This document shows positions 18,336-27,829 of a stretch of DNA of 64,000 bases, in pieces. The notes under the pieces are model-generated. The model made no database searches and was not told the origin of the DNA. It was given only the letters and a program-made list of their open reading frames with translations. Every line of letters begins with the position of its first letter. The first letter of the stretch is position 1. The stretch covers positions 186,001-250,000 of the forward strand of contig JAMOAY010000002.1 in the NCBI GenBank assembly GCA_039908525.1, read 5' to 3'. The stretch is from Magnetaquicoccus sp039908525 (GTDB taxonomy: Bacteria > Pseudomonadota > Magnetococcia > Magnetococcales > Magnetaquicoccaceae). Made by a program: the position numbers and the translations under genes.

Positions 18336-19373
18336 ATGGATACCCTCATCGCCTCCCCGACCCAACAGACCGGACACAAGCTCTTGACGGAGCGGGTGGA
18401 GTTCCCCGACAACCGGCTGGCGGCGAGTCTCTGCGGTGCGCTGGATGTGCATCTCAAACAGCTGGAGGAGCGCCTGTCGGTCCGTCTCCACCCCCTGGGC
18501 AATGGTGTCACCATCACAGCAACTGCACCACAAACGAAAAGGGTACGACAGTTGCTAGAAGAGCTGTATGCCGCTCTGGAACAGGGTGTCACCGTGGATC
18601 AACCGTGGGTCGAACAAGCGATTCAACATCTGGAAACGGGACATCTGGACCCGACGGCCCCGGTCGACCGCCTGGATGTATTGGGTACCGCGTTGCGCAC
18701 CCCCCGCAGGATTCTCTACCCGCGCAGCCCCAGACAGGCCGATTATCTGCAGACGCTGGCCACCTCCGACCTGACCTTTGCCATCGGACCTGCCGGCACC
18801 GGCAAGACCTTCCTGGCGGTGGCGGCTGCCGTCAGCCAGTGGTTGTCGGGCCGGGTTGCCCGCATCATCCTGACCCGACCGGCCGTGGAGGCGGGTGAGC
18901 GGTTGGGGTTTCTGCCGGGAGATCTGCAAGCAAAGGTGGATCCCTACCTGCGTCCCCTGTACGATGCCCTGCATGCCATGCTGGGCACGGAAAAGGTGGA
19001 ACGCATGTTGGCACGCAACGAGCTGGAAATTGCCCCCCTGGCCTACATGCGGGGTCGCACCCTGGAAGAGGCATTCATCATTCTGGATGAGGCGCAAAAC
19101 ACCACACCGGAACAGATGAAGATGTTTTTGACCCGTTTTGGTGAGGGATCCCGCCTGGCGGTCTCCGGCGACATCACCCAGATTGACCTGCCCAAGAGAG
19201 ACCCGTCCGGACTGGTCCAGGCCGCCAAAATCCTGCACAAAGTGCCGGGTGTGGCCTTCGTGCATTTTACCCATCAAGATGTGGTTCGGCACCCTCTGGT
19301 CCGCAAAATCATTCAGGCCTATGAGCAGTCAGGACCATCGAGAAAAACTTTTTCTGGGAAAACAGATCGTTAA
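18336..19373 (+). CDS. phoH: PhoH-like ATPase (YbeZ)
   Basis: 345-residue P-loop ATPase of the YbeZ/PhoL group, thought to work with YbeY in rRNA processing and ribosome quality control. Residues 1-125 are an N-terminal KH-like region. Walker A GPAGTGKTFLAVAAAV is near residue 150, RPAVEAGERLGFLPGD near 180, Walker B FIILDEAQNTTPEQMKMFLTR near 246, and SGDITQIDLP near 280. A GGAAAG ribosome binding site lies just upstream, overlapping the end of miaB. Located between miaB and the 7TM-HD/ybeY genes. Confidence 0.94.
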   Translation: MDTLIASPTQQTGHKLLTERVEFPDNRLAASLCGALDVHLKQLEERLSVRLHPLGNGVTITATAPQTKRVRQLLEELYAALEQGVTVDQPWVEQAIQHLETGHLDPTAPVDRLDVLGTALRTPRRILYPRSPRQADYLQTLATSDLTFAIGPAGTGKTFLAVAAAVSQWLSGRVARIILTRPAVEAGERLGFLPGDLQAKVDPYLRPLYDALHAMLGTEKVERMLARNELEIAPLAYMRGRTLEEAFIILDEAQNTTPEQMKMFLTRFGEGSRLAVSGDITQIDLPKRDPSGLVQAAKILHKVPGVAFVHFTHQDVVRHPLVRKIIQAYEQSGPSRKTFSGKTDR

Positions 19374-19377
19374 TATC

Positions 19378-21852
19378 ATGTCCCCCTTTCAAGATAAATG
19401 GTCGTTCAAACCGTTGCGGGCTGCCATGGAGTTCTGCTTCACCACCCGGCAGACAATACGGGAAGCGCGCAGTGATATCAGCGGCACCAGCGATTTCAAC
19501 TTCCCAGGTGCGGTCCATGCTCTCTCTTTTGTGCTGTTGGTGGCCGCGCTGACCCTGCTCTACTCCCCCGTCATCCTGCGACCCACCTATCTGCCAGAGG
19601 TGGGCGAGGTGGCCGTACGCAACATCAAAACCAACCGGGATCTGCTGGTCGAGGACCTGGAGGCCACCGCACAACGCCGCCAACAGGCCGCATCGGCCAT
19701 TCCCCCTGTTTATGACTGGGATACGGGGATGATGGATCCCGTCATACTGCAGCTGGAAGAGGCTTTGGCCTGGCTCGATATCAACCGGGCAGGCCATCTT
19801 CCCACTGCCCCACCCGGTGAGACAGCAGCCCACGCCGGCAAAGAGATCGATCCCGACAACAGACCCTCCGGCAACAAGAGCGCCACCCGGGATGCACGGC
19901 AGGATCTGTTCTCCCAGAGGTTGGAGGCAGAGATCCCGGAGGCGACCTATCAGGCCCTGCTGGCCCTGCCACACCTCAAACCCCTGGTGACCGCCATGCG
20001 CGGCTGGCTCGGTTCGCTCAAAAACCAGGCGGTGGTGGAAGGACCGGGAGTCCTGGAGGAGCTGTCCCATCTGCCTTTTCATGTGCTGCGCTCGGTGGCC
20101 GATGGCTCGGAAAAGCAGGTCTCCGACACCACCGAACTGCTGGATCTGGCAGGCATGAACCGACTGCTCGGGGAGACCATTCAGCCCTGGTTGAGAGAGT
20201 TTCCTGCCGAGATACGTCAATGGCTGCTGGAAGAGACCCGTGCCCAGATCCGCCCCAACATCTCTTTCAACTATACGGAAACCCAGGCCCGACGCAAACT
20301 GGCCTATGATGCGGTCGAACCCGTTTTTCTGCAATCCCGGCAGGGCCAGATGGTGGTGCGCGAGGGGGCCATCGTCACCGAAGAGATGCGCCTGAAACTT
20401 GAGGCGATGCATCAAAACCAGTGGACCCATGCCATGCTGTGGCGTATCGCGGGTCTGGTCATCACCCTGGGCAGTCTGCTGTGGATCGGTCGTTGGTTCG
20501 TCCTGACCACCTCCATCTCCTTCCCGCGGGATCACAAAACATTTTATCTGCTGGGTTCCATCCTGCTTGTCACCGCAGTGCTCTCCACCATCACCTTTGC
20601 CACGGGTCAGGGGATGGCAGAGTTGCTGAATTGGCCGACCGGCATGGTGGTCTATTTCCCCCTCGCCGCCCTGGGATCCGCCCTGACATCGCTGACGGTG
20701 GGGGCCCGGGCCGGCATTCCTGGTGGGGCGCTGCTGATCGGTACCATTCTGGCTTTTCTGGGCGCCCTGGTCAGCAATGGCGGGCTGCCGTTGTTCATCT
20801 ACTACATCGTCGGTTCCCTGGTGGGCGCCACCACCCTGCGCGCCTGTCGCCGTCGGTTCGACGTCCTGTACGCAGGGGCCAAAATCGGCATCGCACAGGC
20901 TTTGGCGGTACCGGTCATCGAGCTGCTGTCCGGCAATGACCCCTCCTGGCACTGGCTGGTGGGAGTGGCCATGGCCATCACCAGTGGACTGTTGACCGGT
21001 CTGTGGGCCCTGGCACTGATCCCTTTGTTGGAATTTCTGTTCAACATCACCACCGATTCCCGTCTCGCCGAGCTGGCCTCCGGGGATCACCCCCTCATCC
21101 GGGAGCTTTCCCTGCGCAGCCCAGGCACCTACCACCACTCGGTCATGATGGGCAATCTGGCTGAAAACGCAGCAGAAGCCATCCATGCCAACCCCTTGCT
21201 GGCACGGGTCATGGCCCTGTACCACGATATTGGCAAGATGAACTCCCCCCACTATTTTATCGAAAACCAATCGGGAGAAAACCGGCATGATCAGCTCTCC
21301 CCTTCCATGTCCACCAAGGTGATCATGGCCCACGTCAAAGGGGGCCTGGAGTTGGCCAAACGCTATAAATTGGGCAGTTTCATTCAGGAAGCCATCGTCA
21401 CCCATCATGGCACCTCTCTACTGCAGTATTTTTACAACCGCGCCATCAACCAGGCCAACGCCCGACACGAAACGGTATCTCCCGAGGAGTATCGGTACCC
21501 CGGCCCCCGGCCCCGCTCCCGTGAAGCGGGCATCCTGATGCTGGCCGACTCGGTGGAGGCGGCCTCCCGGACATTGAAAAACCCGGTCCCTGCCCAGATC
21601 CACGCCCTGGTCAAACGCATCGTCGGCGCCAAGATTCGCGACGGACAGCTGGATGATTGCACCCTGACCTTGCGGGAGTTGGCCCTCATCGAAGAGGCGT
21701 TTACCAGGGTGCTGACCCTGGGATTTTATCATCACCGGATCGAGTATCCCGATCAGGTGGCAGCCAAACTTGCCCACTCGAAACAGGCGGTCGTTCGCAG
21801 CCATGCCAAAAATTCATATCAATCGCGACTGCACTCTGTGGCCTCGCATTGA
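19378..21852 (+). CDS. 7TM-HD family phosphohydrolase (YqfF/PgpH-like)
   Basis: 824 residues from ATG 19378, four bases after the phoH stop. One N-terminal membrane helix (about 42-60) and a large extracytoplasmic 7TMR-HDED region (about 65-345) come first. A multi-helix membrane block follows (about 355-560: LWRIAGLVITLGSLLWIG, YLLGSILLVTAVL, and so on). The cytoplasmic HD domain has SPGTYHHSVMMGNLAENAAEA, the HD motif ALYHDIGKMNSPHYF near 620, and VTHHGT. Relatives in Firmicutes hydrolyse cyclic di-AMP; the substrate here is not known. Its 3-prime end overlaps ybeY by 50 bases. Confidence 0.9.
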   Translation: MSPFQDKWSFKPLRAAMEFCFTTRQTIREARSDISGTSDFNFPGAVHALSFVLLVAALTLLYSPVILRPTYLPEVGEVAVRNIKTNRDLLVEDLEATAQRRQQAASAIPPVYDWDTGMMDPVILQLEEALAWLDINRAGHLPTAPPGETAAHAGKEIDPDNRPSGNKSATRDARQDLFSQRLEAEIPEATYQALLALPHLKPLVTAMRGWLGSLKNQAVVEGPGVLEELSHLPFHVLRSVADGSEKQVSDTTELLDLAGMNRLLGETIQPWLREFPAEIRQWLLEETRAQIRPNISFNYTETQARRKLAYDAVEPVFLQSRQGQMVVREGAIVTEEMRLKLEAMHQNQWTHAMLWRIAGLVITLGSLLWIGRWFVLTTSISFPRDHKTFYLLGSILLVTAVLSTITFATGQGMAELLNWPTGMVVYFPLAALGSALTSLTVGARAGIPGGALLIGTILAFLGALVSNGGLPLFIYYIVGSLVGATTLRACRRRFDVLYAGAKIGIAQALAVPVIELLSGNDPSWHWLVGVAMAITSGLLTGLWALALIPLLEFLFNITTDSRLAELASGDHPLIRELSLRSPGTYHHSVMMGNLAENAAEAIHANPLLARVMALYHDIGKMNSPHYFIENQSGENRHDQLSPSMSTKVIMAHVKGGLELAKRYKLGSFIQEAIVTHHGTSLLQYFYNRAINQANARHETVSPEEYRYPGPRPRSREAGILMLADSVEAASRTLKNPVPAQIHALVKRIVGAKIRDGQLDDCTLTLRELALIEEAFTRVLTLGFYHHRIEYPDQVAAKLAHSKQAVVRSHAKNSYQSRLHSVASH

Positions 21853-22276
21853 AAAAACGGTTCGTCGGGCTGTCAAGGCAGCGTTGGCCGATTGCACACG
21901 CACCCGAAGCCTGGAAGTTGGTGTTCTGCTGACAGAAGATGCCGAGATACGCCACATGAACCGTCTCTACCGACATCGGGATCAGGCGACCAATGTTCTC
22001 TCCTTTGCCATGGAAGAGGGAGAAGAGCTGCCTCGCAAAGGAAAAAAACAGCGACTGTTGGGAGATATCGTCCTGGCATACGAGACGGTCGACCGGGAGG
22101 CTGCAGCCCGCCAGATCCCGTTGGAGTGGCATGTGACCCATCTGGTGGTGCACGGTGTGCTGCATCTGCGGGGCTATGATCATGAGCGTTCTCCGGCAGA
22201 GGCCCAGCGCCAGGAGTCGCGGGAGATCGCCATCCTGGCGAATTTGGGGCTGCCTGATCCTTACGAGATGCCATGA
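21803..22276 (+). CDS. ybeY: Endoribonuclease YbeY
   Basis: Metal-dependent RNase for 16S rRNA 3-prime maturation and 70S quality control. 157 residues from ATG 21803 (MPKIHINRDC). The zinc motif HGVLHLRGYDHE supplies the three histidines, and NRLYRHRDQATNVLSFAM and LLGDIVLAYETV are family features. It starts inside the end of the 7TM-HD gene and has only a weak ribosome binding site, consistent with translational coupling. Confidence 0.95.
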   Translation: MPKIHINRDCTLWPRIEKTVRRAVKAALADCTRTRSLEVGVLLTEDAEIRHMNRLYRHRDQATNVLSFAMEEGEELPRKGKKQRLLGDIVLAYETVDREAAARQIPLEWHVTHLVVHGVLHLRGYDHERSPAEAQRQESREIAILANLGLPDPYEMP

Positions 22277-22310
22277 ATAAAACAGTTTTGATCATTGTTT
22301 GGGACACGAC

Positions 22311-22346
22311 GGGGGCTTTGCCCCTGGACCCGCCATGGTTAAAAAA
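22311..22346 (+). repeat. Partial copy of GC-rich palindromic intergenic element
   Basis: GGGGGCTTTGCCCC (a small palindrome) is followed by TGGACCCGCCATGGTTAAAAA. The same core occurs at 27661-27764 and 28861-28920, with a slightly different tail. It fills the short gap between ybeY and lnt and supplies spurious upstream in-frame starts for lnt. Confidence 0.7.
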
Positions 22347-22376
22347 CGATCAAGCGACAAAACCATGGAACGACCC

Positions 22377-23924
22377 ATGACTTTCCATAAAGCCGCCGGA
22401 TACGCCCTGTTGGCAGGGGGCATCGCCGTCTTGGGACTCCCTTCCGGTCCCTCCCCCATCGCCCTGATGGTGGGGTTGATGCTGCTGATCACCCTGCTGC
22501 CTCGCTTTTCGGCCCGCCAGGGGGCATGGCTGGGCTTTTTCTTCGGTCTCTCCCACTTCAGTCTGGGCTTCTCTTGGCTGCTGACCAGTCTGCACACCCA
22601 CGGGGGCATCCCCTGGCTGGGCTCCCTGCTCATGCTGCTGGGTTTGGCCGCCTGCATGGCCTTGTACCCCGCTCTCTTCGGTGCCCTGCTTGCCCGTCTG
22701 GCCCCGCGACCCTGGTTGTTGCCACTGGCGGCACCGGCCCTGTGGGTGATCACCGAGTGGTTGCGCGCCCACCTGCTCGGCGGCTTTGCCTGGAACCTGG
22801 TCGGTTATGGTTGGGATCGATGGGCGCCATTTCTGCAAATTGCCGATCTGGGCGGAATTTTCCTGCTCTCCTGGCTCATGGTACTGCCCGCATCGGTCGG
22901 AGCCGCCCTCTGGCTGCGCAGACCCCCAACGGCACCATTTTTCGCCGCGTGCAGCGGAGTCGCCCTGGTGTTGGGTCTGGTGTTCTGGTATGGAGAAGAG
23001 CGACTGGCGACCCTGCAACGCAGCCAGCAACAGGACAACCGCCCGCCGATTCGGGTGGCCGTTGTGCAAGGCAACATTCCCCAGCAACTGAAATGGGCCA
23101 CGGCACAACAGAAAGAGACCCTGGAGCGCTATCTGCAGCTCAGTCGGGCACTGCCCAAACCGCTGGACCTCGTGGTGTGGCCAGAGACGGCCATGTCGTT
23201 TTTCTTCCGGTCCAACCCTGATTTCCTGGCTCAAATCAGCCAATTGAGTCGGGAATTGGCCGCTCCTGTCCTGACCGGGACCCCCAGCATCGATCGGGAA
23301 AGCGAAGAGGACGGCTGGCGCTATTACAACAGCATGGTCATGCTGGACGAAAGCGGCTCACTGGATCAGAGATACGACAAACACCACTTGGTACCGTTCG
23401 GCGAATTCATCCCGCTACGCGGGTTGGTTCCCGCCAAGTTCAGTAAATTCACGGATGGTACGGAGGATTTTTCGGGTGGACCCGGACCGGTGCCTTTGAC
23501 CTGGAACAAGGGAGATATCGGTCCGTTGATCTGCTATGAGGCCATCTTTCCCGACGAGGTAAGGCAGTTGGCGGCCACTGGCGTTCAGTGGCTGATCAAT
23601 ATCACCAACGACGCCTGGTTTGGTGATACGGCCAAACCGCAGCACCTTGCCATGGTCCGCCTGCGGGCCGTGGAGAACCGACTGCCCATGATCCGCTCGG
23701 CCAACACAGGGATCTCGGCCGTGTTTGACGACACGGGCCGGGAACTGGACCGTCTGCCTCCGGACCAGGCGGGCGGTCTGGTGGTCACCCTGCCCCACGG
23801 CAGCGGACAAAGCTTCTATCGGGACCACGGTGACCTATGGCTCGGGATTTGGCTCGCTCTCGCGCTTGCCTCCGCTTGGTTGGGCAGAGCCGCGCGGAAG
23901 GCCAACCCTTCCCCTCAGGTTTGA
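22377..23924 (+). CDS. lnt: Apolipoprotein N-acyltransferase Lnt
   Basis: Inner-membrane enzyme adding the third acyl chain to lipoproteins. 515 residues from ATG 22377. An N-terminal multi-helix membrane domain (about 1-205) is followed by a periplasmic nitrilase-like domain. With this start the catalytic triad falls at Glu270 (VWPETAM), Lys335 (YDKHHLVPFGEF) and Cys386 (GPLICYEAIF). That is almost the E. coli numbering (267/335/387), which supports the start. ATGs at 22335 and 22365 are alternatives, but the region before them is the palindromic repeat. A last membrane helix is near 495-510. Confidence 0.95.
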   Translation: MTFHKAAGYALLAGGIAVLGLPSGPSPIALMVGLMLLITLLPRFSARQGAWLGFFFGLSHFSLGFSWLLTSLHTHGGIPWLGSLLMLLGLAACMALYPALFGALLARLAPRPWLLPLAAPALWVITEWLRAHLLGGFAWNLVGYGWDRWAPFLQIADLGGIFLLSWLMVLPASVGAALWLRRPPTAPFFAACSGVALVLGLVFWYGEERLATLQRSQQQDNRPPIRVAVVQGNIPQQLKWATAQQKETLERYLQLSRALPKPLDLVVWPETAMSFFFRSNPDFLAQISQLSRELAAPVLTGTPSIDRESEEDGWRYYNSMVMLDESGSLDQRYDKHHLVPFGEFIPLRGLVPAKFSKFTDGTEDFSGGPGPVPLTWNKGDIGPLICYEAIFPDEVRQLAATGVQWLINITNDAWFGDTAKPQHLAMVRLRAVENRLPMIRSANTGISAVFDDTGRELDRLPPDQAGGLVVTLPHGSGQSFYRDHGDLWLGIWLALALASAWLGRAARKANPSPQV

Positions 23925-23967
23925 ACAACGGACACTCTGCCTTCCGGTTGGAAAAGAAACGAGCATC

Positions 23968-24081
23968 ATGCGAAATCTGGATCAATTTTTGCGGAATCTG
24001 ATGGTCGCCCTGCTGGTTGGGTTGGCCGTTGGATTGACCGTCAAGTACCTGCTGGTGGAGTTGATCCTCTGGACCCGATAA
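23968..24081 (+). CDS. Small single-span membrane protein
   Basis: 37 residues: a charged start (MRNLDQFLRN) followed by one hydrophobic helix (LMVALLVGLAVGLTVKYLLVELILW). GGAAAAGAAACGAG lies just upstream as a possible ribosome binding site. It follows lnt by 43 bases and ends just before a hairpin, so it could be the last gene of the miaB-lnt operon. I know no family for it. Confidence 0.45.
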   Translation: MRNLDQFLRNLMVALLVGLAVGLTVKYLLVELILWTR

Positions 24082-24085
24082 ACCT

Positions 24086-24118
24086 CCTCCTGCCCCCAAC
24101 AAACAGCGGGACAGGAGG
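24086..24118. terminator. Hairpin between convergent transcripts
   Basis: CCTCCTG (24086-24092) pairs with CAGGAGG (24112-24118). An inner CCC/GGG extension with one bulged A gives about 10 bp. It lies between the end of the lnt transcript and the convergent exported-protein gene. No T-run follows on either strand, so it is a weak candidate. Confidence 0.35.
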
Positions 24119-24127
24119 CCCCCCCCA

Positions 24128-24436
24128 CTATTTGACGGCATCACCCTGGACTTTTCTCTCCCGCTCTTCCAGTCTCTTCTTTTGCTCTTGTATCTTGTGC
24201 ATCTCATGCTTCTTATTGATCTGCTCGCGACAACTCTTGATGGCTTCCCTGGACTGGGCGGCCTCGACACAAGCCAGCAGAGATTTCAAATTTTCCACTC
24301 TCTTGGCTTTGGCCTTGGCAAAATTTGCGTCTGGCACAGACGGTTGCTCCTTGCTGGCCCCCTCCTTCTCGGCCAGCACGGCCCCGGGCGCAAGCAACAC
24401 AACCAGGGAGGCCAGCAATACCAATTTTTTCATCAT
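24128..24436 (-). CDS. Small exported charged protein
   Basis: 102 residues from the first of two adjacent ATGs, with a GAGGAG ribosome binding site five bases before. A clear Sec signal peptide (MMKKLVLLASLVVLLAPGAVLA) leads to a mature protein of about 80 residues, rich in Lys and Glu and probably helical. Two cysteines (LLACVEAA and KSCREQ) are about 15 residues apart and could form a disulphide in the periplasm. I do not recognise a family. Confidence 0.7.
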   Translation of the reverse strand: MMKKLVLLASLVVLLAPGAVLAEKEGASKEQPSVPDANFAKAKAKRVENLKSLLACVEAAQSREAIKSCREQINKKHEMHKIQEQKKRLEERERKVQGDAVK

Positions 24437-24509
24437 GCAACTCCTCAGGATGGATGGATCACTCAAGCCCGCAGGATAATCCAAAACCTCTCCGAAAGGA
24501 AGATTTTTC

Positions 24510-26585
24510 TCACACCCCCGAGAACAGCCAGTTATCCGGGAGTCGTTTAGTATTCAATAATCCAAGCAGCTCTTCCTCGGAGATCATGCGCACCCCTTTT
24601 TCCTCGGCCCGCTGCTGTTTGGTACCGGCCGACGCCCCCACCACCACAAAAAATGTCCGCTCGGAAACAGAACCGGAGACTTTGGCGCCCAACCCTTCCA
24701 GACGCGCCTTGGCTTCCTGGCGTGTCAACTGCTGCAAGCTCCCCGTGAGAACAACCGTCCTGCCTTCCAGAGGTTGATGGAGCGCTTGCGGGTCGCTGGC
24801 GGGCATATGCCACCAATGGGTGTCGGCAATGGCATGCAACCGTTCGAGCACCGCCCGATTGTGTGGCTCCTGGAAGAATCGGCCCAGGTGCTCTGCCACC
24901 ACCGGTCCCACATCCGCCACCCCCTCCAACGCCTGCCGATCTGCGGCCAACAAGCGGTCCATGTTGCCAAAATGGCGGGCCAGGTTATGCGCAATGGTCT
25001 CCCCCACCTCCCGAATGCCCAGAGCAAACAGGAAACGTCCCAAAGGTCGCTGTTTGGCGGCCTCGATGGCCAGCAACAGTTTGTCAACCGATTTTTCGCC
25101 CAACCTCTCCAGGGTGCATAGACGCTCCCGATGTGCTGCCAGGGTGAAGAGATCGGCCAGATCCGCAAGCAGCCCCTCCCCCACCAGCAGCTCCACCATC
25201 CGCTCCCCCATCCCTTCGATATCCATGGCGCGCCGCGACACAAAATGCTTGATGGCCTCTTTGCGTTGCGCCGGGCAGGCGAGACCTCCCACACAGCGGG
25301 CAGCCGCCTCCCCTTCCGACTGTACCACCTGGGCAGCGCACACCGGACAGGTTGCCGGCAGGAGGATGGCGACGGCCTCTTTGGAGCGCCGCTCCCAGAC
25401 CACACCCACCACCTCAGGGATCACATCCCCTGCACGGCGTACCATGACGGTATCCCCCACCCGTACATCCTTGCGGGTCAACTCCTGGAGGTTGTGCAGG
25501 GTCGCGTTGGCAATCGTCACTCCTCCCACCTGCACCGGTTGCAGGCGTGCCACCGGGGTCAAGACGCCGGTCCGCCCCACCTGAAAATCCACGCCCAACA
25601 ACAGGGTCATCTCTTCGCGCGGTGCGAATTTATGCGCCGCTGCCCAACGGGGCGCACGGGCAACAAAACCCAACCGCTCCCGCTCCGCCAACTCGTTCAC
25701 CTTGTAGACCACGCCGTCAATTTCATAGGGCAATGCGGCTCGCCTGGCCTCCATGCGTCGATAATAGTCCCAGCACCCCTCCGCCCCGATCACCCGTTCC
25801 CACAGATCACACACCGGCAAGCGCCAGGCCCGCAACTGTTCCAGAATGGCATCGTGTCGATCCGGCACGGAACCACCTTCCCACTGGCCCAGGCCGTGAC
25901 AAAAAAACTGCAAAGGGCGTGCGGCGGTGATCTGCGGGTCCAACTGGCGCAAACTGCCCGCAGCCGCGTTGCGTGGGTTGGCAAACGGCTTCTCTCCCCG
26001 CTGTCGCGCCAGCTGATTCCAGCGATCAAAACCCGCCAACGGCATGTAAACTTCACCCCGCACCTCCAATATGCCCGGAATGGCCCCCTCCCCCGCCAAT
26101 TGCAAGGGAATGACCGGAATGGTGCGCAGTTGTGCCGTGACATCCTCCCCTACCCTCCCGTCACCCCGGGTGGCAGCCCGCTGCAAAACGCCATGCCGAT
26201 AGAGCAACGAAACCGCCACCCCATCCAACTTGGGCTCCGCCACATAGGAGATGGCCTCTTCACAACCCAGCCCCTCCCGTATGCGCCGGTCAAAATCTTC
26301 CAGATCGCTTTCGCGAAACAGATTGTCCAGCGAGAGCATCGGCGCACCATGCTGCACCTCGGCAAAACGGCTCAAGGCCACAGCGCCTACCCGTTGGCTC
26401 GGAGAATCGGGCGTGATCCAGTGGGGAAATTGCTTTTCCAGACTCAGCAGCTCGGCAAACATCCGGTCGTACTCGCCGTCTGTAATCTCTGGATCATCCA
26501 ACAGGTGATAGCGATGGTTGTGGTGGTGCAGGTGGTCACGCAGATGCTGAAGCCTCTGCCGCGACGCTTCTTCGAAGGGATTCAT
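24510..26585 (-). CDS. ligA: NAD-dependent DNA ligase LigA
   Basis: Seals nicks during replication and repair using NAD+. 691 residues, full length. The Ia domain (HHHNHRYHLLDDPEITDGEYD) is followed by the adenylation domain with catalytic Lys119 in EPKLDG. The OB domain, the zinc finger (CPVC...RCVGGLACPAQ), helix-hairpin-helix repeats and a C-terminal BRCT domain (GRTVVLTGSLQQLTRQEAKARLEGLGAKV) follow. Its start is one base after the stop of the DegT-like gene, so the two are cotranscribed. Confidence 0.97.
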   Translation of the reverse strand: MNPFEEASRQRLQHLRDHLHHHNHRYHLLDDPEITDGEYDRMFAELLSLEKQFPHWITPDSPSQRVGAVALSRFAEVQHGAPMLSLDNLFRESDLEDFDRRIREGLGCEEAISYVAEPKLDGVAVSLLYRHGVLQRAATRGDGRVGEDVTAQLRTIPVIPLQLAGEGAIPGILEVRGEVYMPLAGFDRWNQLARQRGEKPFANPRNAAAGSLRQLDPQITAARPLQFFCHGLGQWEGGSVPDRHDAILEQLRAWRLPVCDLWERVIGAEGCWDYYRRMEARRAALPYEIDGVVYKVNELAERERLGFVARAPRWAAAHKFAPREEMTLLLGVDFQVGRTGVLTPVARLQPVQVGGVTIANATLHNLQELTRKDVRVGDTVMVRRAGDVIPEVVGVVWERRSKEAVAILLPATCPVCAAQVVQSEGEAAARCVGGLACPAQRKEAIKHFVSRRAMDIEGMGERMVELLVGEGLLADLADLFTLAAHRERLCTLERLGEKSVDKLLLAIEAAKQRPLGRFLFALGIREVGETIAHNLARHFGNMDRLLAADRQALEGVADVGPVVAEHLGRFFQEPHNRAVLERLHAIADTHWWHMPASDPQALHQPLEGRTVVLTGSLQQLTRQEAKARLEGLGAKVSGSVSERTFFVVVGASAGTKQQRAEEKGVRMISEEELLGLLNTKRLPDNWLFSGV

Positions 26586-26586
26586 C

Positions 26587-27630
26587 TCATGGACTCATCG
26601 ATGTACGGGTTGAAGAACGACCACGCCCCACCCAACGGTTGACACGATTGATGATGCGCTTATGCTCCGAGTCGACCAGTGAGGCATAGAGCGGAACCGC
26701 CAAGGCATGTTGCTGAAAGTGAGACCATCCGCTCAGACAAAGAGGCAGTGGCTGGCCAAGGTTCGGTTGAAACCAGAGGGGAGAGGATGCACGAATATGG
26801 GAGGCGTGCAAAAAATCCTGTAAATCCAAACAACCATCCACAGAGCTCATGCTCAGCACAAACATCTCCCATGCCCGTTCGCCTTCCGGTGGCCGTTGAA
26901 AGCAGCCATCCCCTCGCAGCATGCGATAGCGTTCTGCCAACTGCTGCCGTCGAAGCAAGCGCTCTTCCAAAGAGCCCCATTGGGAGAGGCCCAGGGCACA
27001 GGCCATGGGGCTGGGAGGATGGTGGCGCAGGGTCCGCAGCTGTCGAACAAGGGTTTCATCCCGGCTCAACAACAGGCAACTGCCCCCTGCAGCCACCATG
27101 CGGTTGCCCGTGAGATGCAGCAGCTGGATATCGCCCCAGCCGCAGCCGGCCAAAGGGGATAAAACCGCTGAAATCTCCTCCAACCAACAGGGCGGCTCCC
27201 CTGTCATCGGTTTGGCAGCGGGCAAGCCGAAAGGGTGTTGACAGAATCCAGCCCGCAAGCGGTCAGCCACCGCCGGAGGCGTCACGAACGCCCCCCTTCC
27301 CTGCCCGGTATGGGGCTCCACATCCCGCCAGGCGGTATGCAACCAGTTGGCCGCCAGCGCCTCTACCCAGGCAGGGTCCAGCAGAGGATCCACGCCGATC
27401 CAATCCCCGTCCTGCCAACCCAACAGCCTCTTCATGGTCAGCATCAACTCGGCCGGGTCGGCAAATGCCAACGCAGCACGCTGCCACGCGCCCTCCCAGG
27501 TCGCCTCCCATTGTCCCAGCAGGGGATCGTCCTGGAACGGTTGACGGGCCAGCTGCTGGCGCACAGCCCGCTCATCGGCCAAGGTCAACTCGGTCCGCAA
27601 CAGCGGAATGGATTGCGCAGAACGGCTCAT
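26587..27630 (-). CDS. DegT/DnrJ/EryC1-like protein lacking the PLP lysine
   Basis: 347 residues from ATG 27630; the frame continues upstream only into repeat sequence. The pattern resembles sugar aminotransferases of the DegT group: IPLLRTELTLADERAVRQQL near the start, DGDWIGVDPLLDPAWVEA near residue 75, and GDIQLLHLTGNRMVAAGG near 166-183. There family members have a Thr-Lys that binds PLP. Here the stretch reads TGNR, so the Schiff-base lysine is missing. It may be a non-catalytic or dehydratase-like derivative. It is cotranscribed with ligA (1-base gap), an unusual partner. Family call is moderate. Confidence 0.55.
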   Translation of the reverse strand: MSRSAQSIPLLRTELTLADERAVRQQLARQPFQDDPLLGQWEATWEGAWQRAALAFADPAELMLTMKRLLGWQDGDWIGVDPLLDPAWVEALAANWLHTAWRDVEPHTGQGRGAFVTPPAVADRLRAGFCQHPFGLPAAKPMTGEPPCWLEEISAVLSPLAGCGWGDIQLLHLTGNRMVAAGGSCLLLSRDETLVRQLRTLRHHPPSPMACALGLSQWGSLEERLLRRQQLAERYRMLRGDGCFQRPPEGERAWEMFVLSMSSVDGCLDLQDFLHASHIRASSPLWFQPNLGQPLPLCLSGWSHFQQHALAVPLYASLVDSEHKRIINRVNRWVGRGRSSTRTSMSP

Positions 27631-27660
27631 CCCCCGGATGGTCGGCACAAGCACGCAGCC

Positions 27661-27764
27661 GGCCCCTGGTGGGGCGACAGGGGGCTTTGCCCCCGGCCCC
27701 AACCAGGGGCTTTGCCCCTGGACCCCACCAGGGGGATAATCCCCCTGGACCTGTCATGGTTAAA
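27661..27764. repeat. GC-rich palindromic intergenic element
   Basis: Series of short perfect palindromes: GGGGGCTTTGCCCCC, then CCAGGGGCTTTGCCCCTGG, then two 10-base arms (CCAGGGGGAT / ATCCCCCTGG) around one central A. The last unit and its ATGGTTAAAA tail recur with small changes at 28861-28920. Located between the DegT-like gene and the PPOX-class gene. Confidence 0.8.
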
Positions 27765-27829
27765 AGCCAGATCTGGGAGAGGCGACCGACAGAGGCAGGC
27801 GGAAACCCCGTCGGCTGGATTCCAGAGGT

